Shown: positions 12,166 to 24,645 of the stretch, piece after piece | How positions within the stretch are numbered: the stretch's first letter is position 1 | Layout: each line of letters begins with the position of its first letter | NCBI RefSeq assembly: GCF_023065955.2 | Contig: NW_026622985.1 | Coordinates: forward strand, 75,939,931-76,003,930 | Source of the DNA: Ursus arctos | Taxonomy: Eukaryota > Chordata > Mammalia > Carnivora > Ursidae | Length of the DNA: 64,000 nt | Reading direction: 5' to 3' | The notes under the pieces: generated by a model | What the model was told of the DNA's origin: nothing | What the model saw: the letters and a program-made list of their open reading frames with translations, nothing else | Databases searched by the model: none | Position numbers and translations under genes: made by a program

Positions 12166-15000
12166 ATTGAAACATGCTAATTTTTTAAATTAGAGAATAT
12201 ATAATAAAAATCTTGTGTCTCATCACTGTTGTCAATGTATTGCTCTGCTGAGTGGGTTAGATTACTCAAAATCTCAATGTTCTGGGTCCTTTTTTGAATC
12301 TGTTTCTCATTTATCTTAGGAGAAGTGATGTAAAATATAAATTAACAGTTATAAAACCATAGCAGAAAATGCAGCTATTACCTGTTATTCTACGTTTCTT
12401 TTTATATTTTTGTTGTGGCCCCCTTAGTTATGCCACTTCAAAATGTATGAAACAGTAACTTTTAAAAAAAAGTAGACAAAAAGGATAAAGGGAAAAGTTT
12501 TAAAAAGTCATGAGACAAAGGGCAAGAAAACTATTCATTATATAAATCGCCACTCATTCTTTTCACTCACTGCCTCGTTCTAAAAAAATGAGTATCTTCT
12601 ACCATTCTGAAAAGTTAGCCCACCAATGATAGCAATCTTTGTTTCTGCTTTATCTTCACATCGTTCTTTTGTTTTAAACACTTCATTGCTGGGTTTCCAA
12701 AAGGAAAACTGCAGCATGGCTTTAATGATCCATGATGATTTTGTAATTTACAATTCTCACCTCAGAACCTCCATGATCATAAAATGTGTAAAAGCCTTTC
12801 TGTGTTGGTCTTTGCTACTGTAGACATTAGGTTGCAATGATACACCTGTAAAAGCAGCAACTTGGTTGGAAGAGGGTGAGGGGAGGTTAAAAGTATGAAG
12901 TAGGAAACTGCAATAAAATAATAACAGGTTGAGGCTCCCTAGGTTAGAAAGCAGCCATTCAATGAATGCTTTGAAACATTGTTCTTCCATGGAAAACACA
13001 GTCTTCTTTGACCTCAGAGGCTAGGAAGCTGTCTGAGTAACCATGTCTGTAGAGATGTAACCATTCCCGCGGAGCCAACACTAACCTTACTGGACTGGCC
13101 ATGTTGGAGCCGGGTAGTTAGTGTGACCAGGGAGAGAGCTGCCAATTAGGAGAAGGGTCCTCTGGAGGATTATGATCATCTTCCGTGAATTGTTGTCTAG
13201 TGGGCATAGGGTCATGGTTGTAGACTTTTAGATGTATGGAATGCCTGAGACCTTTCATTGCACACCAGAAGAACAAAGGAAAGTGCACGGAAGCACAGCA
13301 TTTAGAAGAAAGCTTAAGGGAAGTTCAATAGGGTAAGGCATGACTGTAATGATAGAAGAAAACAGTAAAAGGCAGCAGCCACACTAACAGTAGATATAAA
13401 AACCTTTCTTATTCTGGACTGAATTATACACACACACACACACACACACGCACATGCACACACACCCCTCTTATATACTATAATCACCAAGCCAAGAAGG
13501 AGGCCATCCATGCAAGAAGGCTTGCAATTGCTGAATGCTGGCTCCCTAAAAATACCACCAAAAAATAACCTGTTGCTAAGGCAAAACTGAGTTTGTTGCT
13601 TACCATGGCAAGGAAGCTTTCTTCTTCCTCGACAAAGTTTTAATAGCATCTTGGAGTGGGAAGGACAATGTTGGACTATTTATGAGGTTTTTCGATTCTG
13701 GTTTAAGATGGGTCTTTCAATACAAGGACTTGATTGGAATTAGGTAATGATTATGATATAATGGTTTAGGATTGGTGGACACAAGAGCAGCGTTTTGAGG
13801 CGAGAGTTTCAAAAAATGCTGAGAATAAATAATAAATTTTTATCTCTCTGGTCCAGAGCTTCCAAGAATAATAAAGTTGTATTGAGGAAGACAGTGGAAG
13901 TCATGTTAAGGAAGACTGCCAAACAATAACGTCATGACCACACAGACAATGAGCTTTGGAGATGCAGATGTAGGATCTTGGGTTCACACAATCTAATGGC
14001 AAGTACTAGTTGGAATCTGAGGAGAATAATTGGAGTAAGGACAGGTAAGAAGCAGGGCTGACACTGAGTTTAGTAAAATGATGCTCATCCCCACTGTGTG
14101 TGGAGGGCAAGGGAAGGGAAAGGGAGGTTGATTGATAGTTCAACAAAAACACAGCTGTGTACAATATTTGTATGCATATGCCTACAGTTTCATTTACTTT
14201 ACCTATACTCTTCTTTCTTAATTAATTTCTTTTGTTATATACTAAAGTTCCAAATTAAAGAATTTGTTTTATATGTTCCTTAAACATCTGGAGGAGCAAA
14301 TGGACCATCAGGAGGCAACTAATAGATTAGTGCTCGTTGACAAATGAAGAAAGATCAAATAGGACTGTAAACTTTTTTGAACCCGCCACTGTTGGGGGAT
14401 CATCCTGGAAATCTTTCCTACCGTTCCTACTGCCTGTCTTCACAAAGCTCCTTCTTTTTAAGTGTACTCCTTTTACTCCTCTTTCTGATAATCTGATTAA
14501 TGGGGAGTCACGTCGATATCAGGAAAGTATCCTTTTTTAACTCCTCCTGGTAGCTTTCTATGTACTTTTAATATTGTCACTTCAAATTTCAGGCTTCCTT
14601 TCTGTCCCAGAAATGTCTTGAATCTCCTAGTTTTCACTAGAAAACTGCCTCAGCTGAGGATTATTTCTGAGATTTTCCTGAGTGGGGCCCTTAAAGAACA
14701 GACTAAATAAATTCTTTCAATTCATAAAGCTTAAAGAAAAATCAAAACAGTAACAAGTTGTTTTGGAAAATCTTGCTTAAAAAATAAAATTTCACTTTGA
14801 GCAATATATAAATCAGAAATACTCCCTTGGTGTAATCTTTGCCTGCCTGCCAGTGCCTCACCTAGGAATGACCAAGGAGAGGATTTTCCCCTCCCCAGTT
14901 CATTCCATTATGTTTTCAAAGGGAGTAGTTTATTTGGAATAATACTTGCGTGCACTGGTCAGGGTTTATTGGTAAGAGAGGTCATCACTGTTAGTGGATA
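12166..15000. other. Unassigned intergenic DNA
   Basis: 2.8 kb with no recognised interspersed repeat other than a (CA)n tract. Frames of 60-111 codons are present but none resembles a known protein. Confidence 0.5.
13432..13467. repeat. (CA)n microsatellite
   Basis: Roughly 16 CA units interrupted by CGCACATG. Confidence 0.5.
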
Positions 15001-15004
15001 CTAC

Positions 15005-15205
15005 CTAATGTGCACCTACATGTCAGCTGTGCACTCCGCATAGATTATCAGTAATTCATATAACCGCTCTCTTAATTTTTTTTTGACATTGAAACTGAGG
15101 CTCAGAAAAGTTACTTGCTCAAGGTCTCAGCTAATAAATCAAAAGCCAGCTATGAAGTCATTTCTACTTGACACCAAAGCTCATTTGCAATACACTGTGT
15201 TATCT
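15005..15205 (-). repeat. MIR, minus strand
   Basis: GACATTGAAACTGAGGCTCA, AAAAGTTACTTGCTCAAGGT and CAGCTAATAAATC follow the reverse MIR core in order. Confidence 0.5.
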
Positions 15206-15234
15206 CTTGTGTTCTCATATTAAAAGCATCTTGA

Positions 15235-15385
15235 GGGGTGCCTGGGTGGCTCAGTCGTTAAACGTCTGCCTTCGGCCCAGGGCCTGATCCCAGGGTCCTG
15301 GGATCAAGCCCCGCATCGGGCTCCCTGCTCCACTGGGAGCCTGCTTCTTCCTCTCCCACTCCCCCTGCTTGTGTTCCCTCTCTTC
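15235..15385 (+). mobile_element. SINEC lacking its (AAATA)n tail
   Basis: Normal head and body, but the sequence stops after CTTGTGTTCCCTCTCTTC with only five A residues. A flanking duplication AAAA(G)GCATCTTGA is still present (15222-15234; about 15387-15400). Confidence 0.5.
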
Positions 15386-15400
15386 AAAAAGGCATCTTGA

Positions 15401-17090
15401 ATGAGTTGAAGTTGCAGATTTAATAAAAAAGACCCATTCTGTTTATAGGTCTAGGGGGTGTTAATTTAAGAATTCCTAACCCCTCCCCCAGCTACTCCAT
15501 TCCTTTGGCTTTCCTGCGTTTTATTTTAATCATTAATCTACACAGTCATCTCATATCCTTTTATAGTTATTGTTCAGTACATTTCCCTGTTTATCTTTCC
15601 CCACCTTTCCTTCTGGGTTTCTTTACAGATTAGTAAAGGGTTTATTTGTACAAATGGGGCTATGTGGAAGGGGTTGCTGTCTGGTGTGGAATAGCAGATA
15701 GAGGTCAGATAACAGGAAAGTTAAGTATGGAATGCAAATGTGTTCCTGTGGGCTGTTAGGACACGTCTTCAGCAAAATCACACCCTGCTGTTCCAGTTAA
15801 TACCCCTACTCGTGGTTACCATAACCTAAAAACCTAGGCATGGTTCAGTGCAGAGACTTAACCGAAAGATTGGCATGTGTTCATCTAGTTAACAAAGTCT
15901 ATTTGCACCTGGTCTCCAAAACCTAAGTGCATATTATATTTCAGTATTTTCCACACAGAAAAAAAATAAAAGTTGCTAAACACGATTGTTTGCTAATCTG
16001 GAGATTTGGGGAAAAATCTACCCAGTTTTTCAAAGGCTCACTTTGCAGTGAGGAATGATGGGAAGGTTGATGAAGGTTAACTGAACAAATACCTCGGTCA
16101 AAGAAAACAAGTTATGAAAAAGAAATTAAGTTTCACTAGTGCTCAGCCTCTGTCATGCTTCTCATTACTGCATTCTAGGTATTCAGCTCTGAGCGGATGC
16201 TGTAAAGCTGGGCACCACATGGACCTTACCCTCACTGAGATCACAGTTTAGGCTCCAGTGTTAATTTATAATCATTACGAGCAAGATGGTAAATTCTAGA
16301 TCTGATTAGTTGCCGGTATGCCAGACTGCCAGGTCCCATCCTCACAAACAAGAACCCAACTGCTGACTTCCTTGATAGGCAGAGTAGGACAGAGCACTTG
16401 CTGGCTGTTCACCTGCACCCTTGTTTCTGTCTCCATAGTCAAGACAGGCAAGTAGGTGGGAGGTTGGTAGGGCAAGTGAGATCTGTTGGCAGCTTCCATG
16501 GAACTACATTAACACCACAATGAACGGTCTTTCCTCTTCCGCCAGTGTTATGAAATCCTTTAACCACCAGTAGTAAAGGAAGCGTATCTGATAGCTCCTG
16601 CTTCCAGACTACACTCCCTGTCTTACAAAATGTCTCTGGCCCACTGGAGGGTTCTAAGTGCCCACGTTGGTTGCGTGAAACAAGCTAACTGATGAGCGCT
16701 CAGAAAAGAGGAGTCATTTTCACGTGGATTCCAGAAAACAGGTGAAGGATGCCTGAGTCAGTCCCGTTGGCCAATAGCCTGGATTTCTTCAACTGTCTGG
16801 GGAGGGTGCGGTTCCTAGAAAGTTGTGTACTCATTGCCTTCCTTTGCTAAGCTGCTGGTTCTGTTTCCTGCTAGCTGCTGATGACCTGGTGGTTTTCTTC
16901 CTTTCACTGGAGTTACTTGGCCTGACCTGTGTGACCTGTTTCTTCTGTGAGTGGTCGAATTGGTGATACCAGTGCTCTCCTCTGCAGTGATGACTGCTGC
17001 AACTCTTGCTTCAGAGAATATGTATTTCTTATATTTACATCCTATATAGATTTTATTTATAATAACTAAATATAAATGTATATTTAAACA
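15401..17090. other. Unassigned intergenic DNA
   Basis: No gene. A short stretch near 16185-16260 (GATGCTGTAAAGCTGGGC, CTTACCCTCACTGAG) is L2-like on the minus strand, but too short to annotate firmly. Confidence 0.5.
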
Positions 17091-17094
17091 TATT

Positions 17095-17200
17095 TTTCTT
17101 CATTCAACAGTTATAGAACACGTATGTGCAATATTTTGTGCTATACCTTGGACATTAAAAACATGAATATGGCAAAGTCTACTCCTCTTGAAGTTTCAAG
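17095..17200 (-). repeat. L2 fragment, minus strand
   Basis: CATTCAACAGTTATAGAACAC, TATACCTTGGACATTAAAAA and CTACTCCTCTTGAAGTTT resemble the reverse L2 3' region. Confidence 0.5.
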
Positions 17201-17234
17201 TATTGCTTACTATGAAAAATATACCTGTTTACTG

Positions 17235-17610
17235 AATAACTTGGGAATAAATAAAAGTAGAAAGTAAAAGAAATACATATCCCCCATGATACCACCACCC
17301 AAAGATAACCACTGTTAATATTTTGGTATGTAGCCTTTCAACAATATTATAGTATCACCAAAAGGAATTATATTATGCATTCCTTTTATAATTTGTAATG
17401 TGCTCTTGTCACTTACTGGTGATTAGGGAGCATCTTTCCATTTGGTAATCTGCTACATCATTGGTTATGATAACAATAGATTCCTTTGTAGAGATATCCC
17501 ATAACTTGTTTAGCCAATCTCCGATTTTTGGCAAGGTATGTTGTTTCCAAAAGTTTTGCTGTTATAAACTTCCATGTGACAAGCATTCCCTTAATTATCT
17601 TTTTCATGTA
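17235..17610 (-). mobile_element. Old L1M fragment, minus strand
   Basis: CCAAAGATAACCACTGTTAA, TAGCCTTTCAACAATAT and CCATAACTTGTTTAGCCAAT are typical of the reverse complement of old L1M 3' regions. Heavily drifted with no frame. Confidence 0.5.
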
Positions 17611-17619
17611 CCATGTTTA

Positions 17620-18045
17620 TTTACCTAGACTATATACCTTAAAGTTCAAATGGAGAATCAAAGTTACATACATTTTAAGGCTTTGGCTATTACTAAATAG
17701 CCCACCAGAAGCCTTGCTGGCACCTTTGAAAACTTTTGTAGAATGGAACTAGGAAGTCATGGCTGGTGGGAGGTTGGCCTTACAGTAGAATGTTGGTGTT
17801 GAGAATGTATATTTGGGGTATGCCGAATGATGTGTTGGACTGATTGGATAGTAACAAAGTTAACATTTGAAAAAATCTAATAGGATTAAATAAAATATAA
17901 ATGTATTATTTTGAACCATATACTGTTACTTCTATCTCTCCACACATAAAATTCCATTGCTCATCTCTCCCTCTAAAACAGATACTTCCCTCCCTCCCTT
18001 CCGTCATCCCTCCCTTATGTCCAGCTTGTATACATACAAACATTT
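17620..18045. other. Unassigned AT-rich DNA
   Basis: Includes a CTCC-rich patch near 17985-18015. Nothing else recognised. Confidence 0.5.
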
Positions 18046-18049
18046 TTGT

Positions 18050-18180
18050 GCCACTTATGCCACAACCAAAGCATGATCTTTATGTTCAAGCATCTCATCA
18101 TCTAGTGAGGGAGGTAGATATATAGAGACCATAAAACTGAATAATACAAATTATGACAGAAGAAAAGCCTGAGTGTGTTT
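18050..18180 (-). repeat. L2 fragment, minus strand
   Basis: GTTCAAGCATCTCATCATCTAG and the following text resemble the reverse L2 3' region. Weak match. Confidence 0.5.
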
Positions 18181-18369
18181 GCACACACAGGAGGGGGACC
18201 AGACTCTAATTAGGAATAGGATCTTCTATTCTTCCAATATGATAACCTTGACTCCTTAATATCTCTCAGACCCCCATATTTAGCAATTGCTTATTTGCTA
18301 TTTTGCAAAGTTATTATTTAGCAATTATTGTATACTGTCTGTGTTTACTCTCCAGAATCTCTTTTAAAA

Positions 18370-18700
18370 CATTTTTAATAGTTTAATGTCTGCTTTCCAT
18401 TTCCAATGCTATCACCCTCGTTCAGACCACTGTCACCTCAGCCAGGACTATTTCAGTAACACACTGATGTACCCAGCCCAAGTTTCTTTACCCTCCTCCA
18501 ATCTATCTTGGATATTGCTATTACTGTAACCTCCCTCAACCACGACTTTGAAGATTTCATCACCCTAATCAAATACTTTCAAAAGGTTTCCCTGACTTAT
18601 AGCAGAACACCCAAGTTCCTTTTCTTGATCATCGAGATCAAATAATCTACTTTATAGTCTACAAAGTGCCTTCATACTTCTTTTCTCATTTGTTCCTTGA
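18370..18700 (+). repeat. L2 fragment, plus strand
   Basis: CACCCTCGTTCAGACCACTG, CTCAGCCAGGACTATTTCAG, then CAAAAGGTTTCCCTGACTTA and AGTCTACAAAGTGCCTTCAT follow the L2 reverse-transcriptase-end region in order. Confidence 0.5.
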
Positions 18701-18849
18701 AATAGTGTGTGATAAGCAAGGAGTACCATTTACTGCTAGGGAAATTCCAAAATAGGTAAGTTGTATTTCAAGGGTTAAAATAACTCTTGGAGAGGCTGAG
18801 GTTGGGCCCAAGCCTAGATAGTTTTTTAATTTAGCTTTTATTAATTTAA

Positions 18850-19270
18850 AAAACAAAGAACACTGTATATGAACTATCCAATACTTTCATGTCTTCGATA
18901 TTTATAAGATACAAAAGGTTATGCAGAGAAAATTTCCTTCTGACATCTGTCCCCAACCCACCCATTTCCTTTTGGGGCAATATTATTAGGTTAGTATTAG
19001 TTAGTTCTATGCATATACTAGTGAACAGAAGACTCCTCTACCATTTTTTTATGCTGATGCTAATATAATGTACATTTTATTCTGCACCTTATTTTTTTCA
19101 CCTATTAACTCTGCACAGAAATCATTCCAGATCTATACATAAAGAACTCATTTTCCATTTTTTTATTTGAAACAATGAAGTAGTATTGCATTGATTGAGC
19201 AAATCACTATGGATCTAATGAGGCCCTTACTCTAATGAGCATTCAAATGATTTAAAATCTTTTGTCATGG
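18850..19270 (-). mobile_element. Old L1M, minus strand, left part
   Basis: Reverse-orientation L1M 3' sequence that continues after the younger L1 insertion at 20253. Confidence 0.5.
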
Positions 19271-19288
19271 TAAAAATGCTACAATATA

Positions 19289-20234
19289 TACAAACATACA
19301 GATGACTAACAGACACATGAAAAGATGCTCAACATCACTAATCATCAGGGAAATGCAAATCAAAACCATAATGAGATATCACCTTACACCTGTCAGAATG
19401 GCTCACATCAAAAACAAGAAACAACAAGTGTTGACAAGGATGTGGATAAAAAGGAACCCTTGTATACTGTTGGTGGGAATATAAACTGGTACTGCACTGT
19501 GGCAAACAGTATGGAGTTTCCTCAAAAAATTAAAATAGAAATACCATATTATCCAGTAATTACACTATTAGGTATTTACCCTAGAAATGGAAATGAAAAC
19601 ACTAATTTGAAAGATATGTGTATCCCTATGTTTACTGCAGCATTATTTACAATAGTCAAGATATAGAAGCAACCTAAGTGTCCATCGATAGACGAATGGA
19701 TAAGGAAGACGTGAGACATACACACACACTCACACACGCATGCACGCGCGCACACAAAGGAATATTATGCAGCCATAAAAAGGATGAGCTCGTGCCTTCA
19801 GAGACAAGATGGATGGACCTAGAGGGTATTACACTGACTAAAATAAGACTGAAAAAGACAAATACCATATGATTTCACTCATATGTGGAATCTAAAAAAC
19901 CAAATGAATAAAGAAGGAAACAAAAAGTGGGATCAGATCTATAAATGCAGAGAACAAACTGATGGTTGCCAGACAGGAAGGGGTGGGGGGTGGGGAAAAT
20001 GGGGGAAGTGGAGAGAGAGATACAGGCTTCCAGTTAGGAAATGAGTAAGTCATGGGAATAAAAGGCACAGCCTAAGGAATATAGTCAATGATACTGTAAT
20101 AGCAAAATGTCTACTGAAATAGACAGATGGCAGTTGCATTTGCCGTGAGCATAGCATAATGTATAAACTTTTTTAATCACTATGCTGTACACCTGAAACC
20201 AATATGACATTGTGTGGCAGCCATACTCAAATTT
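19289..20234 (+). mobile_element. 5'-truncated L1 insertion (ORF2 C-terminus plus 3' UTR)
   Basis: The translated fragments [23 protein letters not shown] and PKIKIEIPYYP-like text correspond to the L1 ORF2 C-terminal region, followed by a 3' UTR ending in CATACTCAAATTTT. Stops and frameshifts break the frame. A (CA)n expansion sits at 19717-19757. The 18-bp duplication TAAAAATGCTACAATATA is perfect at 19271-19288 and 20235-20252. Confidence 0.5.
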
Positions 20235-20252
20235 TAAAAATGCTACAATATA

Positions 20253-20720
20253 AAAGCCTTGAACACAAGTCATTTCACAGTGCGGGAGTATATGACTTAA
20301 GGATGTTGCACTGAAGCTATAAGGTGTACCTTTGTAATTTTAATAGACATTGCCAAATTGTTCTCCCAAGAAATTGGATCAATTTGCACTCCCACCAGCA
20401 ATTATGAAAGGGCCTATTTCCACATAATCTTGCCAATAATGTTTGATTACATATTTTGATGCTTGCCAATTTGAGAGATGAGAAATATTTCATTGGTAGT
20501 TTAAATTTTTAATTGTCATATTTTGAGTACAATGGGGAATCATGTCAAATACAGAAGAACTATTTGTCTTTCTGCTTCTATAAACTATCTTTTCATATCC
20601 CTTTCCATTGGGGTAACAATTTATCGACAACAGTTTTCATATATTAGGGAAATTCATCTTTTGTGTGATGCACACGAATTTTGGATCTAAATTTCATGTT
20701 CCCACCATTATATTAAGTAC
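20253..20720 (-). mobile_element. Old L1M, minus strand, right part
   Basis: ATTGCCAAATTGTTCTCCCA and TTTGCACTCCCACCAGCAAT are landmark reverse-complement L1M ORF2 text, continuing from 19270. Confidence 0.5.
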
Positions 20721-20729
20721 ATTAAAATC

Positions 20730-22005
20730 ATTTTTAATGATAGGGCCTCCAGAACCTGCAAATATTTCACATTATTTATCTATTTGTGTGTAATGATACT
20801 CCCTTTGTTTCTTTCCTGTAAGGTTATCTCATCTCTGTAATTAACTTACCGTATCGGTGAATTTCAACTTCCCTCTAATTTTCCATGTTTCTGAAGCATC
20901 TTTAGGGTACCCTTTGAAATCCTAATCTTACCTCTGAGTACTCCTTCTTAGCAAAAGGCATTTCCCTTTTCTGAATTTTTTTACCCAAGTATCTGGAAAC
21001 AACTCCTAAACTTCTAAATTTTAGAATTTTATACAGTGGCATAGATCTTTCTTTTGAATCTAAGCTATTTGGGCACCCAGATTTTTCTGGCGGTGTGTGA
21101 TAACAAGTTGTATTCCTTGAGTTATTCCCTCTGACACCTAACCCATGGCAATTGTCCTGCTCTAAATCTACCTCTCTAGCATGGTGAACCTCTCCCTGTC
21201 TGCTGACCCACTGGGTCTGTCCCAGAAAGAAACTATTGCACCACCTTTTCCCATGCCCTCCTGTCCACAGATGAATTTTAGTGGATTATGGTTAGCCAAA
21301 TACAAATCCTGAAAACATAAAGAACAGATTGTAATTGACAAACCCTTTGTTTTCAAGTTATTTATGTGGCTTTTCAGCAATAACACAAAGCTCTCTTTGT
21401 CTCTGAAAAACAGAAAGAACTTCTTAACTCACCAAGTATTTAAATCTACTCAATATGACGGGTGGGCTAATGCGTGAATCCTGGCCTGGTACAAAGGAAG
21501 TGTTGTGAAAAACTCCTTCTCAAGCCATATATGCTACTCCGTTTGCCACCATGAGCGGTACTTAGGTAAAAGACTGAGAGGAATTAAAGAATGTTTAAAG
21601 ATTTACAGCGGGAATAATTCAAGTAGTTAGGAAATTAAGTCCATAAAGAAAGGCAATAAGGATTCATGGTTTTTTAGCCTGCAAAAGAGAAGTCTCTAGA
21701 GGACTTTAATAATGTGTTTCTGGGTCATAAAATAAACATGGAAAGAATGGTGCCTATGTGGCCTTTATCTGGGGATGAGGGAAAATGAGCACATGAATGA
21801 GGGAAAATGAGCATATGAACGAATGAATAGGTTAGAAACCAGATAATGCTTCGATTGAATATGCTCCTCATTTAAAAAATAAGGAATGTGCTCTTTTCTC
21901 TACATATATTATAGTTTAATAAAAAGTAAAAAAAAAAGAAACAACTGATTTTTATCTGTGTGGGATACCTTTGGAATGGTCAGAGAGCTAGACAGTTTCC
22001 TAAAG
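20730..22005. other. Unassigned intergenic DNA
   Basis: No gene or recognised repeat. A short local duplication GAGGGAAAATGAGCA(C/T)ATGAA lies at 21777-21820. Confidence 0.5.
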
Positions 22006-22009
22006 CTTA

Positions 22010-22175
22010 GTGATAATGAGTAAATCCTAGCTCTACTTCTTCCTGTTTGGATGACCTTGGGCAAACCTCTTTCCTCATTTCTCCTAGCCTCATTCCTCAC
22101 TTCTAAATTGGTATAATGATAGTGTTGTTACGGGGATTATATGAGATAATGTACATGCCCTAGTTATGATTTGGT
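22010..22175 (+). repeat. MIR, plus strand
   Basis: GATGACCTTGGGCAAACCTC, then GGTATAATGATAGTGTTGTTA and GATTATATGAGATAATGTAC follow the MIR core and 3' half. Confidence 0.5.
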
Positions 22176-22179
22176 TTTG

Positions 22180-22645
22180 TTTTAAAAAGGCGAAACATCC
22201 AAATATTAGTAGTCTAAACAAGAGACAAATTATTTTTGTCTCATCAGTAATTCTCACTAGGTACCTGGGGCTGATGTGGAGTTCCTGGTATGCAGGTCTG
22301 AACTCATGTAGTTGCTGTACTGTGGGTGACTTCCATTTCTAAGTATCTGTCTCTCCTAGCCATGTGGTTGTCTGCATTCTCACATCAAGAAAGATAAGGA
22401 AAGGGCTTTTTTGAGAACACTTCCATTTCCAGGCCATTGGTCAGAATTTAGTCACATAATGACAGCTAGCCAAGGAGGGTTGGGATGCACAGTCTCTTTC
22501 CAAGTAGCTATGTACCCAGCCACAAATCATGGGTTCTCTTAGTACAGATAAAGGGGAATATAGTTATTGAGGGAGGATATATACTTAGAAATAGCAACTT
22601 TGCTACAGAGTACAAAATGCTTAGCTCAGAATCTAGCAATAAATA
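22180..22645. other. Unassigned; possible old LTR relic
   Basis: TGGTATGCAGGTCTGAACTC, CCATGTGGTTGTCTGCATTC and CATTGGTCAGAATTTAGTCAC recall reverse-orientation MaLR-like text, but I cannot fix a family. Confidence 0.5.
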
Positions 22646-23006
22646 GAAACTCTTATGATTGCTATCATTGCAAACTCAGATTCATACAGCCAGTATCCCA
22701 TCAACTATTCACACCTGGGTGTTGAGCACCATCTCAACATTTCTAAAAATGAAGTCATTTTATCACTAGTTAGTCCCTCTCTTCCACTGTTTCCCCTCTC
22801 AGAGAATATGGTCTCTGTCTTTCCTAGTCTTGGCTAATGGCATCACCACCTACCCACCTTGGAGTCTTCCTCTGCTCCCCCTTTTGCTATACTCACTACA
22901 TCTAATCGGTTTTGAAGAAGTATCTGCTCTCCTTGGGAGATGTCCCTTGGATACAGCCTTTTTTTTTTTTTTCTTTCTTTCTTTTCCCCTCACTGTTTAG
23001 TACTTT

Positions 23007-23204
23007 TTTTTTTTTTTTTAAAGATTTTATTTATTCATTTGACAGAGAGACAGCCAGCGAGAGAGGGAACACAAGCAGGGGGAGTGGGAGAGGAAGAAGC
23101 AGGCTCCCAGCAGACAAGCCTGATGTGGGGCTCGATCCCAGGACTCCGGGATCACGCCCTGAGCCAAAGGCAGACGCTCAACGACTGCGCCACCCAGGCG
23201 CCCC
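23007..23204 (-). mobile_element. SINEC, ursid-type, minus strand
   Basis: Full-length copy. The 16-bp duplication CACTGTTTAGTACTTT (22991-23006) / CACTGTTTACTACTTT (23205-23220) has one mismatch. Confidence 0.5.
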
Positions 23205-23337
23205 CACTGTTTACTACTTTAACCTCACAACCCTTTGAAATGGCTCCCAGGGCCCTTCCTAGTCTGACTCCAATTTATTATTCAACCCAACACACCTTGT
23301 ACACTTTGTACTCTGTGTTAATAAAAATAAGCAAATA

Positions 23338-23515
23338 GAGGCACCTGGGTGGCTCAGCTGGTTAAGTGTCTGCCTTCGGCTGGAGTCATGATCCTGGGAT
23401 CCTGGGATTGAGTCCCACATCAGGCTTCCTGCTCAGCGGGGAGCCTGCATTTCCCTCTCCTGCTCCCTCTGCTTATACTCTCTCTCTGTCAAATAAATAA
23501 ATAAAATCTTGGGGA
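23338..23515 (+). mobile_element. SINEC, older type
   Basis: Head GAGGCACCTGGGTGGCTC. The 15-bp duplication AAAAATAAGCAAATA is perfect at 23323-23337 and 23516-23530. It lies head to head with the previous SINE, 133 bases away. Confidence 0.5.
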
Positions 23516-23564
23516 AAAAATAAGCAAATATTTCAAAAATTTTAGGCAAGTTTTGAACAAAATG

Positions 23565-24188
23565 TTTATTTAATACAGGATTTAATTTTTAACAAAGATT
23601 GTGATAAAAAAAAATCTACATAAGCATCTAGCTTTAAATACTGCAATCAGTGCAAAATCAGAAGCACTTTTCTGAATGGGTCATCTCTGTATGTGTCTCA
23701 ACAAGTGAAACAGTTGCCCGGGGAGGGGGATCCCCATATATGTTCTTTTCATTTATAGTCACTTCATTTACAATCTTCTTTCTAAAGCCTATAGACTCTC
23801 AGGAAATTAAGAACATTTCAAAGCTATCTGCTTCCACTCCAACTTCTCCCCATACTTTGATAAAGATTTGCACATGATCCATAAATGAATTAATCTCTTT
23901 TAATAAAAATAAACTTGCTTTATAAGCAGTTGAGCCCTAGCTATTTGGTCATTGTAAGTTCTTAATCATTCTCCTTTCTGGTCTGTAAATGTTTGAATTC
24001 TTTTCCTTTGCTATGATCCAAATTTATAGAAGACTTTGAATCCAGAGTTTGGAATCTGAATTATCATGTCTGTCTTATTTTCTTAACTCAACAGTCTATC
24101 TGAAAAGGCATTTCCATCAACATAAGGGATCTAATGCAGACTCCAGCTATATATATCTAATTAGGTGAGGATAAGAGTTAGGAAACTT
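23565..24188. other. Unassigned AT-rich DNA
   Basis: No gene or recognised repeat. Confidence 0.5.
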
Positions 24189-24189
24189 T

Positions 24190-24422
24190 AGTTGTTACAA
24201 GTTTAGACTCTGGAGTTGGAAGGCTATAATTCTAGCTTCATCACCTCCTGGCCATGTGACCTTTGGCAAGTTCCTTAGCACCCTGGCGCCTTTCCAAAAG
24301 GGGGATAACATTAGTGCTGTTCTGCTCCTGGAGTTTCTGTTTTTGTTTTAAAGGTTAAGTGAGTTAATATATGCCAGGCTCTTAGACCAATGCCTGATTC
24401 ATAGCAGATACCAATGAATAAC
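24190..24422 (+). repeat. MIR, nearly full length
   Basis: TTTAGACTCTGGAGTTGGAA, GGCCATGTGACCTTTGGCAA, GAGTTAATATATGCCAGGC and GACCAATGCCTGATTCATAG match the MIR consensus from head to tail. Confidence 0.5.
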
Positions 24423-24509
24423 AGGATCTCAGGTACTTAATCCTTGTGTTCTATTTTAGGTTGCCAGAAAAAATACAGAATATTCATAAAACACAATTAA
24501 ATGGTAATA

Positions 24510-24645
24510 TTACTGCTCCTTATATTGCAGATCGGGAAATAGGCTCAGAATGGTTAGAAATTTTCCCAACTAAATGGTAAGCTGGAATTTGAACCTAGAT
24601 CTGTCTGTTTCTCAAAGCTGAACTCTTTATACATTATCAGACATT
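24510..24645 (-). repeat. MIR, minus strand
   Basis: TTGCAGATCGGGAAATAGGC, GGAATTTGAACCTAGATCTG and AGCTGAACTCTTTATACATT match the reverse MIR. Confidence 0.5.

Larger units (their letters stand above)
22650..23560 (+). repeat. L2 copy interrupted by two SINEs
   Basis: CCCATCAACTATTCACACCTG, CATCACCACCTACCCACCTTGG and, between the SINEs, TTGAAATGGCTCCCAGGGCC follow the L2 body on the plus strand. SINEs at 23007-23204 and 23338-23515 interrupt it. Confidence 0.5.
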
